Part shown: piece by piece, positions 20,201-27,235 of the stretch
Position numbering within the stretch: the stretch's first letter is position 1
Layout of the letters: each line of letters starts with the position of its first letter
Assembly (NCBI GenBank): GCA_026770575.1
Contig: MU657164.1
Coordinates: forward strand, 1,271,070-1,335,069
Reading direction: 5' to 3'
Length of the DNA stretch: 64,000 nucleotides
Source: Pelagophyceae sp. CCMP2097
Taxonomy: Eukaryota; Sar; Pelagophyceae
Program-made: the position numbers and the translations under genes
The notes under the pieces: generated by a model
Told to the model about the DNA's origin: nothing
The model's input: the letters and a program-made list of their open reading frames with translations, nothing else
Database searches by the model: none

Positions 20201-20320
20201 CGGATGGTGGACCAAACTTGGGAGGGCAAACGAAACGAAGCAGCGCAGGGGCCCGAGAGGCGAGAGGGGAGCTGTCTATCATTTCTTCTTTATCGATCTA
20301 TTCTTGATTACCCGTCATGA
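1364..20320 (+). CDS. Seven-exon gene for an about 1544-residue coiled-coil orphan protein with repeat-filled introns
   Basis: Proposed exons: 1364-1635, 1862-2030, 2143-2226, 6768-7230, 10615-11321, 14395-14895 and 17882-20320 (stop TGA). All junctions agree in phase (2, 0, 0, 1, 0, 0) and the exon lengths sum to 4635, a multiple of three. Donors include GTACGA, GTGAGT, GTGCGT (twice) and GTGACG; acceptors are CAG or TAG. The product is rich in Ala, Glu, Lys and Arg, with long heptad-like stretches in exons 4-7 and an N-terminal proline/serine-rich head with TGARSPTGARSQTG repeats. I recognise no catalytic domain. The introns of 4.5, 3.4, 3.1 and 3.0 kb hold minisatellites, composite repeats and MITEs. 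Exon bodies are well supported by coding appearance; their joining into one gene is inference, and small exons may be missed. Confidence 0.5.
2057..2120 (+). repeat. 13-bp tandem repeat in a short intron
   Basis: About five copies of the unit GCGTTTCGGAACC, the last slightly diverged (GGCAACGCGTTTC). It fills more than half of the 112-bp intron between exons 2 and 3, so even the short introns are repeat-bearing. Confidence 0.9.
2370..4110 (+). repeat. Degenerate GACGGTCC-type minisatellite block in intron 3
   Basis: Low-complexity sequence built from GACGGTCC/GGTCCCTTTC-like units of 12-18 bp. Sub-blocks are visible: about four copies of AAAGGTCCCTCC (about 2905-2945), paired CTCCAACGTCGTATGCGGTC units (about 2520-2570), CCGTATTCGGGA repeats (about 3450-3480) and CCTCTGAGCCAG repeats (about 4030-4095). 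Long ORFs occur on both strands because the units lack stop codons; none looks like a protein gene. Confidence 0.85.
4295..5165 (+). repeat. Minisatellite of the 14-bp unit GACCTTGTCACAGG (first block)
   Basis: Degenerate tandem copies of a 14-bp unit with consensus GACCTTGTCRCAGG, still inside intron 3 of the long gene. The same unit returns at about 11740-13170, 13375-14010, 24950-27100 and 31280-31720, always in this orientation. Predicted ORFs (GPCHRDLVTGTLSQ type) are by-products of the unit. Confidence 0.85.
5575..6660 (+). repeat. Composite dispersed repeat (GGGTTTGCC core, tail, CGAGGGGCCGTCT array), plus orientation
   Basis: A core of about 190 bp (5578-5750) with GGTTTGCC, CGACCC..CGCGGGTCTGGCC, AACCCGAACCCGACCC and GTTGGCACAGATTGAA is followed by a tail of GCAAGGCCTCTTTGAAGG-like units and then an array of CGAGGGGCCGTCT / CGAGGCGCCGTTT units (about 5950-6470). 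A second core copy lies at about 6480-6650. The whole segment is alignable by eye with 55360-56450, including the tail motif ending CACGCGACGTTTCGAGG. No ORF in it resembles a transposase. It sits at the end of intron 3. Confidence 0.8.
6768..7230 (+). CDS. Exon 4 of the long coiled-coil gene
   Basis: The reading frame is open from about 6519 to a stop at 7271, but coding character begins near 6768, after the acceptor GCGGTGGCGCAG. The segment is a continuous coiled coil (for example SRLEAARTTLESTLGSLKRA and SRLEAELADLACKLRVAEQT). A donor GTGACG at 7231 leaves phase 1, which matches the next exon at 10615. A single-exon alternative is an ATG at 6744 with the stop at 7269-7271 (175 residues). 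Confidence 0.55.
7231..8699 (+). other. Intron 4, first part: degenerate GC-rich sequence without a gene
   Basis: It contains short tandem duplications (an about 20-bp unit GACGGGGGCCGTTGGAGAAC twice near 7518-7557) and GGCCCTTGCAAGG-like degenerate units from about 8150 onwards. A slightly AT-rich patch lies at 7960-8040. I see no exon with coding character or a convincing splice pair. Confidence 0.5.
8044..8106 (+). repeat. 12-bp tandem repeat CGGAAACTTGCC
   Basis: Five head-to-tail copies, the last two with TTTCC in place of TTGCC, directly followed by GAATAAAAAAAG. Confidence 0.9.
8700..9430 (-). repeat. Composite dispersed repeat, minus orientation
   Basis: Reverse-complement copy of the composite repeat. 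The core (about 8710-8950) includes a 50-bp tandem duplication around GTCGCCGGTTTGTCAAACG and a run of AACCCG. It is followed by a CCCCTCGAGACGG array (about 8975-9200) and a GGTCCCTTGGACGG array (about 9200-9415). Confidence 0.8.
9431..10080. mobile_element. Foldback (long inverted-repeat) element, non-autonomous
   Basis: The left arm (about 9438-9545, starting GGGCCTACCACTATCGAAGC) is repeated in inverted orientation at the right end (about 9960-10070, ending GATAGTGGTAGGCTC). Both arms share CCGAAAATAATCGCCGAA and GACGTCGAAATCGAATTCTG. A second inner pair (CACTTCAGTGCGCGTCGAA at about 9748 against its diverged complement ending near 9945) shows the arms are longer, with about 190 bp of extra sequence in the left arm holding three CACGTACCCTAACTC repeats. 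The centre has TTAGGGTTAGGG and CTAACCCT motifs. There is no coding capacity. It sits between the array and tail of a composite repeat inside intron 4. A related end is at about 43970-44022. Confidence 0.8.
10085..10610 (-). repeat. Composite dispersed repeat, tail and core, minus orientation
   Basis: The tail (GAGGCCTTGCAAGTGGCCGC-like units, about 10090-10400) and core (about 10430-10600, with TGTGCCGAACCTGTCAAAG, CCAGACCCGCGGGTCC) match, in the same order, 57830-58140 and, inverted, 16220-16560. The foldback element separates this tail from the array part at 8975-9430. Confidence 0.75.
10615..11321 (+). CDS. Exon 5 of the long coiled-coil gene
   Basis: A pyrimidine-rich tract (TCCCTGCTCCTGCTCCCGTC) and acceptor GCAAG at 10611-10614 precede an open frame in phase 1, matching exon 4. 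The exon encodes a basic coiled coil (DRAKRRCEVLERQVQELGI), then a Ser/Glu/Asp acidic patch (SSSEDEDEDDG) and an Ala-rich helix. It ends ACGGCG before GTGCGT in phase 0. The acidic cluster flanked by coiled coils suggests a scaffold or structural role, but no family is recognised. Confidence 0.6.
11519..11588 (+). repeat. 35-bp tandem duplication in intron 5
   Basis: Two copies of a unit beginning CGTTGACTTTTGGAAAAAGG and ending GACTAGACGTTTT. It is followed at about 11628-11675 by three copies of GGCCGGAGTCTCGGC. Confidence 0.85.
11740..13170 (+). repeat. 14-bp minisatellite GACCTTGTCACAGG (second block), split by a hairpin element
   Basis: Degenerate copies of the same unit as in intron 3; the cleanest run is at about 12835-12920, where at least six near-perfect units lie head to tail. 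The block is interrupted by the inverted-repeat element at 12269-12582, so the array predates that insertion. Confidence 0.9.
12269..12582. mobile_element. Stowaway-like hairpin MITE inserted in the 14-bp array
   Basis: Two arms of about 130-140 bp are inverted complements: the left one (about 12271-12395) contains TCCAAAACCAAAAGCACCGG, AATCCAAGATCCAAAACCAAA and GTCAAAATCTCAA; the right one (about 12450-12580) contains their complements. The element is AT-rich in a GC-rich setting. Its ends are flanked by TA (GTTG-TA..TA-TTGGG), and a matching empty site GTTGTATTGGG occurs in the same array near 13185. TA target duplication and hairpin form are typical of Tc1/mariner-derived (Stowaway-type) MITEs; the assignment is inference. 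No ORF of note. Confidence 0.8.
13205..13350 (+). repeat. 15-bp tandem repeat TTGCAAAAAGAACCG
   Basis: About nine copies with T/G variation at the junctions. Being 15 bp long it keeps all frames open and creates Lys-Asn/Gln-Lys-Glu-Pro repeat ORFs, which I regard as non-coding. Confidence 0.9.
13375..14010 (+). repeat. 14-bp minisatellite, degenerate third block
   Basis: GGGACCTTGNCACGG and GTATCGGGG units continue to near 14010; two larger direct repeats share GGCCTCTGTGCGATTTTGTC (about 13709 and 13828). No exon recognised. Confidence 0.75.
14395..14895 (+). CDS. Exon 6 of the long coiled-coil gene
   Basis: Coding character is clear from about 14470 (a coiled coil with MANAVLESRLAEVQTQLDA, later TVVEDLKRRLRAAVKHGESL). 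Several phase-0 acceptors fit (CCCCCGCAG at 14394, or CAG further downstream), so the exact start is uncertain. It ends GCCGAGAAA before GTGCGT in phase 0, matching exon 7. Confidence 0.55.
14896..16219 (+). repeat. Intron 6, first part: degenerate repeats
   Basis: Contains a GAGCCGACAAGGGAGCG duplication and a duplicated CCCCTTTGAACGGACCTCAC (about 15080-15165), six copies of the 10-bp unit GATGCGAAAA (about 15368-15430), GGTTTCGACGCTCGATGGCG duplication (about 15700-15780) and a CAAACGCCCC run (about 16110-16165). No exon recognised. Confidence 0.6.
16220..16720 (+). repeat. Composite dispersed repeat, plus orientation
   Basis: Core (about 16235-16420, with GGGTCGGGTTTGCCAGG and TTGTGTTTGGCACAAATTGA), tail (GCAAGGCCTCTTTCTAGGCC, CTCAAGCCCCCCAGCAGG) and start of the CGAGGGACCGTCC array. 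The tail-to-array junction (CTAGGCGACTCCGAG) is uninterrupted here and serves as an approximate empty site for the foldback element at 9431-10080. Confidence 0.75.
16810..17640 (+). repeat. CGAGGGACCGTCCAAAGGAAC array, split by a MITE
   Basis: Degenerate units of about 12-15 bp (AGGGACCGTCC, AAAGGAACTGTCC) at about 16830-16985 and about 17230-17640, separated by the hairpin element at 16998-17224. It is the complement of the GGTCCCTTGGACGG arrays at 9200-9415 and 57540-57770. Confidence 0.8.
16998..17224. mobile_element. 227-bp MITE-like element with a strong central hairpin
   Basis: Outer ends CCTCCCAGGCTCCCAGTAGG and CTACGGGGGCTGGGAGG are imperfect inverted repeats. Inside, AAAAGAAAGATCCAACG (17036-17052) is perfectly complementary to CGTTGGATCTTTCTTTT (about 17102-17118), and GGACGATGT pairs with either of two ACATCGTCC copies. 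No coding capacity. It interrupts a minisatellite array in intron 6. Confidence 0.7.
17882..20320 (+). CDS. Terminal exon 7 of the long coiled-coil gene
   Basis: Begins after the acceptor TTTGTGCGTAG at phase 0 (AQRSSLDEAFRASKL) and runs 813 codons to TGA at 20318-20320. It encodes a helical region (about residues 20-130 of the exon), an Ala/Asp-rich linker, a more compact part with Trp and aromatic residues (about 190-320: FDFGRKLGSDWFGRAIFPWF, then VRWTANYGPKKYCGQR), then Ala-rich low-complexity sequence (about 500-620) and a final conserved-looking segment (FEAEAQRRSDAFNAAALDAA). No known domain is recognised. It is the longest convincing uninterrupted reading frame in this half of the window and is followed by an abrupt AT-rich stretch. 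Confidence 0.75.
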   Translation, partial: AQRSSLDEAFRASKLSAHDAAVATGAAEATREELHHLERQRDDFVALLEDVLEDTIDVDKIEHVLEEDRNHRKSKATVRLEAAVCKMARADRRRAQFVAVAFAPQNTIVLSAKKTRIRAAMVRYSKRIEAQRMRAQGLTLESDAAASDAAADAAFDAAVEPATLDAETALDPGKAAAGDADDLARSGALDDGAWAGAFAAHPAGEELGSEDEAFDFGRKLGSDWFGRAIFPWFLRQEAVFEDEGWTLAKVEAAVEGSALKDVRDHAEWLQSAFECAEAVRGLWDSLKVRWTANYGPKKYCGQRSIFAHLKRWVRQVSDELRLRNWAIEAVRATLAETTLAAFDDALPANASKEAVMQAWLKAVKAVPAHSVHSQTWPGQRASARFLPAASKRASSSASRRAPGSGARERAQVGHTLGAFLGLEPSPQGALRTDAETEQCIEETTQGLAERNWDVGLARALLSGPPLQVFQKAVDQWAEPSPVEVRAAWTEAVGTIASGASAGGVDGAAASAGAVDGAASASSQASAEAKSTCNSIGAATALEAAAATAHAERPMQHDEGLAPSTELCSRPTLCAATAATVAPTTSDAGRRAGALPTGDAPAVASTTDAAVAVAPSTTAAAASTSQREVNRDDPAAFQRALVAAVARGAARGGQAALAAPILARRSSSSIFEAEAQRRSDAFNAAALDAAREAKGVAALVRQCVQGGKKTGLSELEQCDVDRVAAVLACYREGRWQSMSTTSDVEVENAATLAEVSRVREDGGRDAWAPVQKRRRMVDQTWEGKRNEAAQGPERREGSCLSFLLYRSILDYPS

Positions 20321-20450
20321 ATGAATTCTTTGATCTCGTAATTCTCTATCTATCTCTATCTAGTAAATATTTAAATACAATTCATGAATATAATTTGTTG
20401 AGTGATTTAATTTATGAATGAATTGTCTATGAATTCCAACGCTCGTGAAG
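20321..20450 (+). terminator. AT-rich 3' flank / probable polyadenylation region
   Basis: Directly after the stop codon the composition switches to AT-rich sequence with CTATCTATCTCTATCTAG, TAAATATTTAAATAC and repeated ATGAATGAATT motifs. This is the expected 3' UTR and cleavage region of the long gene. No canonical AATAAA is present. Confidence 0.5.
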
Positions 20451-22010
20451 TAATTGCATGGCCTCTGGTCCCGAAGCGAGGCCGCTGTCAAGGGCCCTTT
20501 CAAGCTGCCCCGCGCGGGTCCTTGCTACGGGGCCGGCGTGGCAGTGCTTCTCGTGCGGGCCTTGACAAGTCCCTTCTTAAGGGCCCTCTGTACGACGCCT
20601 CTCGGCGGCCTCTGACGGCGCCTCGCGCGGTCGGAGGGCCTCGCATGCGTTCTCCTCGCAAGTTCTTGGGGGTGCCCTGCAAGACGTTTGGGCCCTTCGA
20701 GGGGCCGATTGGAGGGGCTTCTTCCTTGCTGTGGCCCGTTTGGACGGGCCCGGGAGCCTCGGTTCCTGCGACCCTTTCGGGACGCCCCCGAAGCAAGGCG
20801 CTTTTCGAGCCCCCCTCGCAAAGGAACCCACCCGCGGACATGCCGAGACGGCCCCTGTGCAATCGAGGCCTCGAAATTGGACTGTCCCTTTCAACGGTCC
20901 CAAAGTACGGCCCCGAAGCCGGGCCTCGAAAAACGGCCATCTCGGCGAGGCCGCTCGCAAGTCTCTTGTCCCGGCCCCTCGAAACGGGTCCTCGAAACCC
21001 TTGCCGGCCTCTCCGAAAAGGGCCCCAAGTCCGGCCCAAGGCGCGGTCTCTTGCAACCGGCCCCTTGGACGGGCCGAGGACGCACGGGCCGTGTTTCAAA
21101 ACTTTTGCAAAACTTTTGCAAAACTTTTTGTAAAACTTTTTGTAAAAGTCCCCTTTGAAAGGCGGGTCAGGGGCCTCGGCGCCCCGCCCGGAGCAAGGTC
21201 CTTGCATCTGATTCGGAAAATGCAAGGACGGCCGTATTTTCGAGGATTCGGGCGATTTGGCCTCTATTTGACGGCGCATTTCGTTTGCGGGCCTTGTGAA
21301 GCCTTGTGAAGTTCACGCCTTGTGAAGCACGGTCCCAAAGCCCGCCAAATCTCGACGCACGGCTCAGAGGTCGTGGCCATGGACAAACCCGGAGGCGGAA
21401 CCGGAGACGGCCCCTCGAATTGTCCCGGAGACGGGTTGGACGGAGGCGGTCCCTTTCGACGGTCCCTTTCGACGGTCCCTTTCAACGGTCCCTTTCAACG
21501 GTCCCTTTCAACGGTCCCAAAGGCGGCCGATGGAGACGGCCCCTTTCAACGGTCCCTCTTTTGCCGGGAGGCGTTCCCGGAGGCGGCCCCTCGATGGTCC
21601 CGGAGGCGGTCCCGGAGGCGGTCCTGGAGGCGGGGAGACGGTCCTGCTACGACCATCGACGGCTCCCGAGACGGCCCAGGAGACGGCCCCTCTACGACCC
21701 GGAGACGGTCCCGGGGACGGTCCCGGAGACGGCCCCGGAGACGACCCCGGAGACGGTCCCGGGGACGGTCCCGGAGACGGTCCCGGAGACGGCCCCGGAG
21801 ACGATCCGAAAACGGTCCCAGAGACGGCTGCGCTGCGCTGCGGTCCGTCGACGGTCCCGGAGAGACGGGTTCTTTCGACGGTCCCTTTCGACGGTCCCTT
21901 TCGACGGTCCCTTTCGACGGCTCGGAGACGGGTCGTATTCCGTCGACGGCCTCTTTCTCCGGGAGGCTTTTGCAGAGATTGAAACGCCTCTGTTTAACAT
22001 TGCTCCTTAG
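20451..22010 (+). repeat. Repeat-rich stretch upstream of the second coiled-coil gene
   Basis: 20460-21310 is degenerate GGCCCTTTCAAGG-like sequence with AACTTTTGCAAA tandem copies (about 21100-21145). 21445-21960 is a minisatellite of 12-13 bp units (GACGGTCCCTTTC, then TCCCGGAGACGG). It ends with the acceptor TGCTCCTTAG at 22001-22010. A first exon for the downstream gene must lie in or beyond this region but I cannot identify it. Confidence 0.6.
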
Positions 22011-24698
22011 GCCGAGCCTTGCCAGGTCGACGACGGCCCCGAGGAGGTGGTGCTCCTCTCGGTCTTGGCGGCGACGCCGGTCAACGAGCTTCAGGCGCAG
22101 GCGGCGCTCGTGCGGAAGGCGTTGTTGGATGTGTTGATGCACTGGACCTGTCCAACTTTGAGGACGGAGGATTTTGTGCCCCACAGCATTTTGAAGACCC
22201 GCCGACTTATCAGACAATACCACGCCCTCCGGAGCGCCGTCATCTCCTTGGGCGGTTGGGCGGCGAGCGTCTTGAAGGGCGGCGCGGTGGTGGCTACTCG
22301 GCCTCACCTCGAGATGTGGCCTCTGCACGAGAGAGTCCAAATCCTGGAATTGCAATTAGAGCACTCCGCCGCCTCGTTGGCCGCCTTGGACCACGCGAAA
22401 GCGACTCTCCAGGCAGAGGTGCGCAGGCTCAAAAGAGGCCCTGCCGCCTTGCCCGGGGCGAGGGGTTCAGGAGCCTTGCCCGGGGCGAGGGGTTCAGGAG
22501 CCTCGCTCGGGTCGACGGCGTCGTTGACCGCGCCCGCGCGCGACGGCGACGCCGCCGACTCTGCCGTTTTGGCGGCGACGCTCAACGGCGTCCGGAGAAC
22601 GATGGTGGGGCGCAGTGCCGCTTTTGGGCAAACTTTTGGGCAAACGTGGTGCGTGCCTTTGTTCGAGACTTGATCCTTTGGCGACGGGCCGACGAGGTCT
22701 GCCTGGGGGTGTCAGGGCGGGCGGGCTTCGCCGCTGCGAATCCGAAAAGGCGGTCGTTTTTGGGTTTCGAGGGGCCGCTCTTGCCGTCCCAACGGCAGTC
22801 CCGAATTTCGGCGCAACGACGGCGCCGGTGCAATCCGGTGACAGTCTCGCGACGGTCCCGGAGGCGGCCTTTTGGCCATCCCGAGAACGGCTCCCGGAGG
22901 CGGTCCCGGAGGCGGTCCGACAGAACGACAGAACGACGGTCCGATGCGGCCACTCGACGCTGCCAACCAGAAGCTGGCCTTGTACGCCCGCCCACTCTCC
23001 GAGGGGGGCCGTACAAGGCCTTGAGACGGTCGTGCAATGCCCACACGACCGCCCGACGGTCCAAGAGGCGGTATGATACGGCCCCCGACGGCCCCCGACG
23101 GACGCGAGATGGTCCTTTTGAGGAAATCTCGAAATGGTCCCTCTTTGAGGGTCTCTTGGACGGTCCCTCTTGAGGGTCCTTTGAACGATCCCAGCCGCCC
23201 TTTGAACGATCCCAGGCGCCCCCGCGGTCCCAGAAGAGGGGGTCCAAGAATTGCCCCTCGGCCGAAGACGGCGACCCCTCGAAATCTCGAGACAAAAGTC
23301 CTTGAGACATCAAAAGTACATCTTTGGACGGTCCCATGGTCCGACGGGGGGCTCGGCGGCCTTGGGACGGTCCTCCCTCGACGGGCCCGCAAAAGACCCT
23401 CGACAGGCCCGCAAACCCCCTATTCGGACAGTCCCAGGGTCTTTCGATGGTCCCTGGAGACGGCCCCTGGAGACGGCCCCTGGAGACGGCCCCTGGAGAC
23501 GGCCCCTGGAGACGGNNNNNNNNNNNNNNNNNNNNNNNNNNNNNNNNNNNNNNNNNNNNNNNNNNNNNNNNNNNNNNNNNNNNNNNNNNNNNNNNNNNNN
23601 NNNNNCCCTGGAGACGGCCCCTGGAGACGGCCCCTGGAGACGGCCCCTGGAGACGGCCCCTGGAGACGGACGCTATCGCCCCTATCGTTCCGACGGTGGG
23701 CGGAGACGGTCCGATGACGGTCCGATGACGGCCCTCGAAGGGCGCTACAAAGGCACTTTGGCTGCCAAAAATGTCCGTTGAGGGCCGACGCTCAAAGGCG
23801 GCCCTAGACGCTCCTATGGTCTCGAGACGCTCCGGTACGACCCCGTCGACGGACGGCCCGAAGACGGTCCGAAGACGGTCCCTTGAATGGACCCTTTGGT
23901 GGTCCCAGGCGCCCGCATGGTCCGAAAGGAACCGGCTTGAATAGCAGAGGCGATTTGGCCCTCTGCCTTTGGAGGCGGTTTGTCAAATGGGCGGGACCCG
24001 GCGCGGGCGGCCGGACCCGGCGCCGTGCAGCATGGCCACGTTTGCACAATCCCTAGGTCCTCCGGCTGCACCGCGCGTTGCACGCGCTGCACGCGTGCAC
24101 GGCGTCTGCCTCTGTGAGGATGGAGGAAACGTTGGCGTTGAGCGTCGAAGCGTGCAGCCATGTCCAGACTCTAAAACTCCAAGTCGCTTCAGACGCCCCG
24201 CCTGTCCTCCACGCCATCGACGCTTTGGCCAAGACGGTCGCCGCGAGCATCTCGGCCAACGCGGAGCACGTCAACGCCTCTCTTGTTGCTCGGGAAATGA
24301 AGCACGAGCATGCTCTCAAGGTCTCTCGCCAACAACTTGCGCGCCTCGTCGAAGAGCAAGGCGCTGGATGCCCGCAGTGCTTGCGTGCGGAGGGCGTTCG
24401 TTCGGCCGAGGCGCAGCTGCGGTTGGAATTGTCCGCGGCTCAAGGGATGTTGTCCGAGGCTCAAGGGATGATCGAGGAGAGGGAGGCTGCGTACCTTGCT
24501 CTCGAAGGCACGGTGCAGACCTTGATCTCGCAAGCGCATCTCTTGGACGGGGAGCGCTCAGAGCTCGTGGAAGCGCAGGCGAGGATGGTCTACGAGCTGC
24601 AGGCCATGGAGGCGCAGTTTGGGCCGGCGTCGGAGAAATCTGCGGGTTGTGCAAAACTTAACTTGAAATTTGACATAATTTTTTTAGGATTTTATTAA
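22011..24698 (+). CDS. Second coiled-coil gene, 3' exons
   Basis: Exon a (22011-22648) follows the acceptor CTCCTTAG in phase 0 and encodes helical sequence (VLAATPVNELQAQAALVRKA, HERVQILELQLEHSAASLAA) then a duplicated ALPGARGSG. It ends ACGTG before GTGCGT in phase 2. Exon b (24119-24698) completes the codon and continues MEETLALSVEACSHV, a coiled coil with a CPQC motif, to a TAA at 24696-24698 followed by AT-rich sequence. The intervening 1.47-kb intron contains a minisatellite and an assembly gap. Total visible length 405 residues; the 5' end is not found. Alternatively exon b is a separate 192-residue gene starting at ATG 24120. No domain recognised. Confidence 0.5.
22649..24118 (+). repeat. 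Intron with GGTCC/CCGGAGGCGG repeats and a CCCCTGGAGACGG array
   Basis: Degenerate units throughout. A clean 13-bp array (CCCCTGGAGACGG, five copies on each visible side) at about 23453-23669 surrounds the 90-N gap. Confidence 0.75.
23516..23605. other. Assembly gap (90 N) inside a 13-bp tandem array
   Basis: Ns are flanked on both sides by perfect CCCCTGGAGACGG units, so the gap is an unresolved tandem array and its true length is unknown. Confidence 0.95.
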
Positions 24699-24949
24699 AT
24701 CTTATCCTCAAACTTTTTAAAAACTTTTACAAAAATTAACTTGCCCCATTCACATTTCCAAGACCTTTGGACTCTCGTCTGCTTGCCGGACCAAGGTGCC
24801 GCCAGAGCGCCGCAGTCGTGCTTTCGACAGGAAGATGCACGCGGTCCAACCCTGATGAGCAAGACGCCGCTGAAAATGATACAAAGGGCGGACGTGGCGG
24901 CGAGAGAAGCAAGACGCGAAGCAAATCTTTGCATCGGGGCCTTCTCACT
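24699..24949 (+). terminator. AT-rich 3' flank of the second coiled-coil gene
   Basis: TTTTTTTAGGATTTTATTAA and AAACTTTTTAAAAACTTTTAC follow (and partly overlap) the stop codon. From about 24765 the sequence becomes GC-richer with a short open stretch (RADVAAREARREANL) that could be an orphan exon, but I see no paired splice sites. Confidence 0.35.
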
Positions 24950-27100
24950 CGGACCTTGCCACAGGCGTGGGATCAAAGGGGGCCTACCACAGGGTTCGGG
25001 CCGCGGGGACCTCGTTGCAAGGTGCTCGTCACACAATTCGAGCCTCAGGGACCTTGCCGCAGGGTTCGAGTCTCAGGGTTTTGCGACAAGGTCCCACAAA
25101 GCACAAAGGGGGCCTTGCCACAGGAACCTTGCCACAGGGACCTCGTCTCAGGAACCTTGCCACAGGGACCTCGTCGCCGAGATCCTTGTCGCGCGGACCT
25201 TGTCGCAGGGACCTCGCCGCAGGGTTCTTGTTACGCGGACCCTGCCATAGGGACCCCGTCACGAGGAACTTGGCACGGGGACCTTCTCGTGGTGATCTCT
25301 TGACAGGGCTCCCACAGGGACCTTGTCGCAAGGTTCGTCTCACAGGGTTCTTGCCACCGGGTTCTTGCCACAGGGTTCTTGTCAGTGGGTCTCTGTCGCA
25401 GGTTTTTGGTCGCAGGATTTGTGTCGCAGGGTTCCTGTGACAGAGACCTTGCCGCAGGGACGTTGTCGCAGGCTTGTCGCTCGGACCTTCCCAGAGGCAC
25501 CTTGATACAGGGTTCTTGATACAGAGACCTTCGCAGATATCTTGTCGCAGGGTTTGGGTCACGGGCCCTTTTCGTAGGGGACCTTGCCACGGGAATCTTG
25601 TCGCAGGGACTTTGTTCCAGGGATCTTGTCACGGGGACCTTGTCGCAGGGTTCTTGTCACAGGGACTTGCGACAATCCCCTCGCCACGCGGCCACACAGG
25701 ATCCTGGCCTCTGGAACCGTGTCGTAGGGTTCTTGTGACAGGGACCTTGCCACAGGGACCTTGATGCGGGGACCTTGCGACAGGGTTCCTGTCTCAGGGA
25801 CCTAGTCACATGCTTCTTGCCACAGGGACCTTGCCATAGGGGCCTTTTCCCAGGAATCTGATCACGGGGCTCTTGTCAAAGGGTCCTTGTCGCCGGGACT
25901 CTTGCGGCGGGGCTTTTTCGCAGGGTTCTTGTCACAGGAATCTTGCCTTGAGGACCATGTCACAGGGACCTTGTCGCAGGGTTCTTGTCACAGTGATCTT
26001 GCCATAAGGACCTTGTCACGGGGACCTTGCCATAAGGACGTTATCGCAGGGTTCTTGTCACAGATACCTTGCCATAGGGACCTGGCCACAGGGTCCTTGC
26101 CATGGGGACCTTTCATAGGGTTCCTGTCACAGAGATCTTGCCATAAGGACCTCGTCACAGGGACCTTGTTACAAGGTTCTTGTCACAGGGACCTTGCCAC
26201 GAGGACCTTGTCGCAGAGTTCTTGTCACAGAGGTCTTGCCATAAGGGCGTTGTCCCAGGGACCTCGTCACGGGGACCTTGCCATAGGGGCCTTGTCGCAG
26301 GGTTCTTGTCTCAGGGACCTAGTTGCAGGGACCTTGCCACGGGGACTTTGCCATAGAAACCTTGCCGCGGAGTTGTTGTCTCAGGGACCCAGTTACAGGG
26401 ACCTAGTCACAGGGACTTTGCCATAGAAACCTTGCCACAGGATTCTTGCCACAGGGACCTTGCCACGGGGACCTTGTCCCAAGGACCTTGTCACGGGGAT
26501 CCTTGTCACTGGAACCTTGTCGCAGGGTCCTTGTCTCAGGAATCTTGCCGTAAGGACCTTGTCGCAGGGTCCTTGCCATAGGGGCCTTGTTGCAGGGACC
26601 TTGCCACAGGGACCTTGCCACAGGATTCTTGTCACAGGGACCTTGCCACAGGGTTCTCGTCACATGCTTCTTGCCACAGAATTCTTGACACGGGACCTTG
26701 TCACAGGGTCATTTCCACAGGGTTTTTGTCTCAGGGTTTTGTCTCAGGGACCTTGTCACAGGGACCTTGTCACGGGGATCCTTGTCACAGGGACCTTGTC
26801 ACAGGGTCATTTCCACAGGGTTTTTGTCTCAGGGTTTTGTCACAGGGACCTTGTCACAGGGACCTTGTCACAGGGACCTCGCCCCAAGGACCTTGCCCCA
26901 AGGACCTTGTCCCAAGGACCTTGTCCCAGGGACCTTGTCACAGGGGCCTTGTCGCAGACACCTTGACAGACGGGACTTTGTAATAGGGACCTTGTAATAG
27001 GGACCTTGTCGCAGGAACCGTGTCACAAAAACCTTGCCACATGGACCTCGTCACCGAAACGTCGCCACAGGGACCTCGCCGTGGGGTTATCGTCAGACGT
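24950..27100 (+). repeat. Longest 14-bp minisatellite block (GACCTTGTCACAGG), about 2.1 kb
   Basis: More than a hundred degenerate head-to-tail units with variants such as GGTTCTTGTCACAG and GGACCTTGCCATAG. Higher-order copies of about 100 bp are visible (26695-26760 versus 26800-26850, both with GGGTCATTTCCACAGGGTTT). It lies between the second and third coiled-coil genes. Confidence 0.9.
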
Positions 27101-27123
27101 CCAAAACCGGTGCAATTAACGTT

Positions 27124-27130
27124 TATAAAT
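27124..27130 (+). promoter_or_regulatory. TATA-box-like element TATAAAT
   Basis: Sits in the first non-repetitive sequence after the 14-bp array, about 110 bp upstream of the ATG at 27236. Inference from motif and position only. Confidence 0.4.
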
Positions 27131-27235
27131 CGGGAGAAAGACGCAACAACAAAAAACTTTAGGCTCGCCGCTTTATCCTCGGTTGTGCTGTCGCCGGTGC
27201 GCGCTCGGGACGACGGGTCCGGGGGGGCTTCGCCG

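Noticed and set aside
23037..23728. ORFs running through the 90-N gap
   Set aside because: Made of CCCCTGGAGACGG repeats and Ns; not a gene.
24967..26983. Chain of plus- and minus-strand ORFs with GPCHRDLVTGTLSQ-like repeats
   Set aside because: Direct translation of the 14-bp minisatellite; no domain, no start or stop context, and open in several frames.
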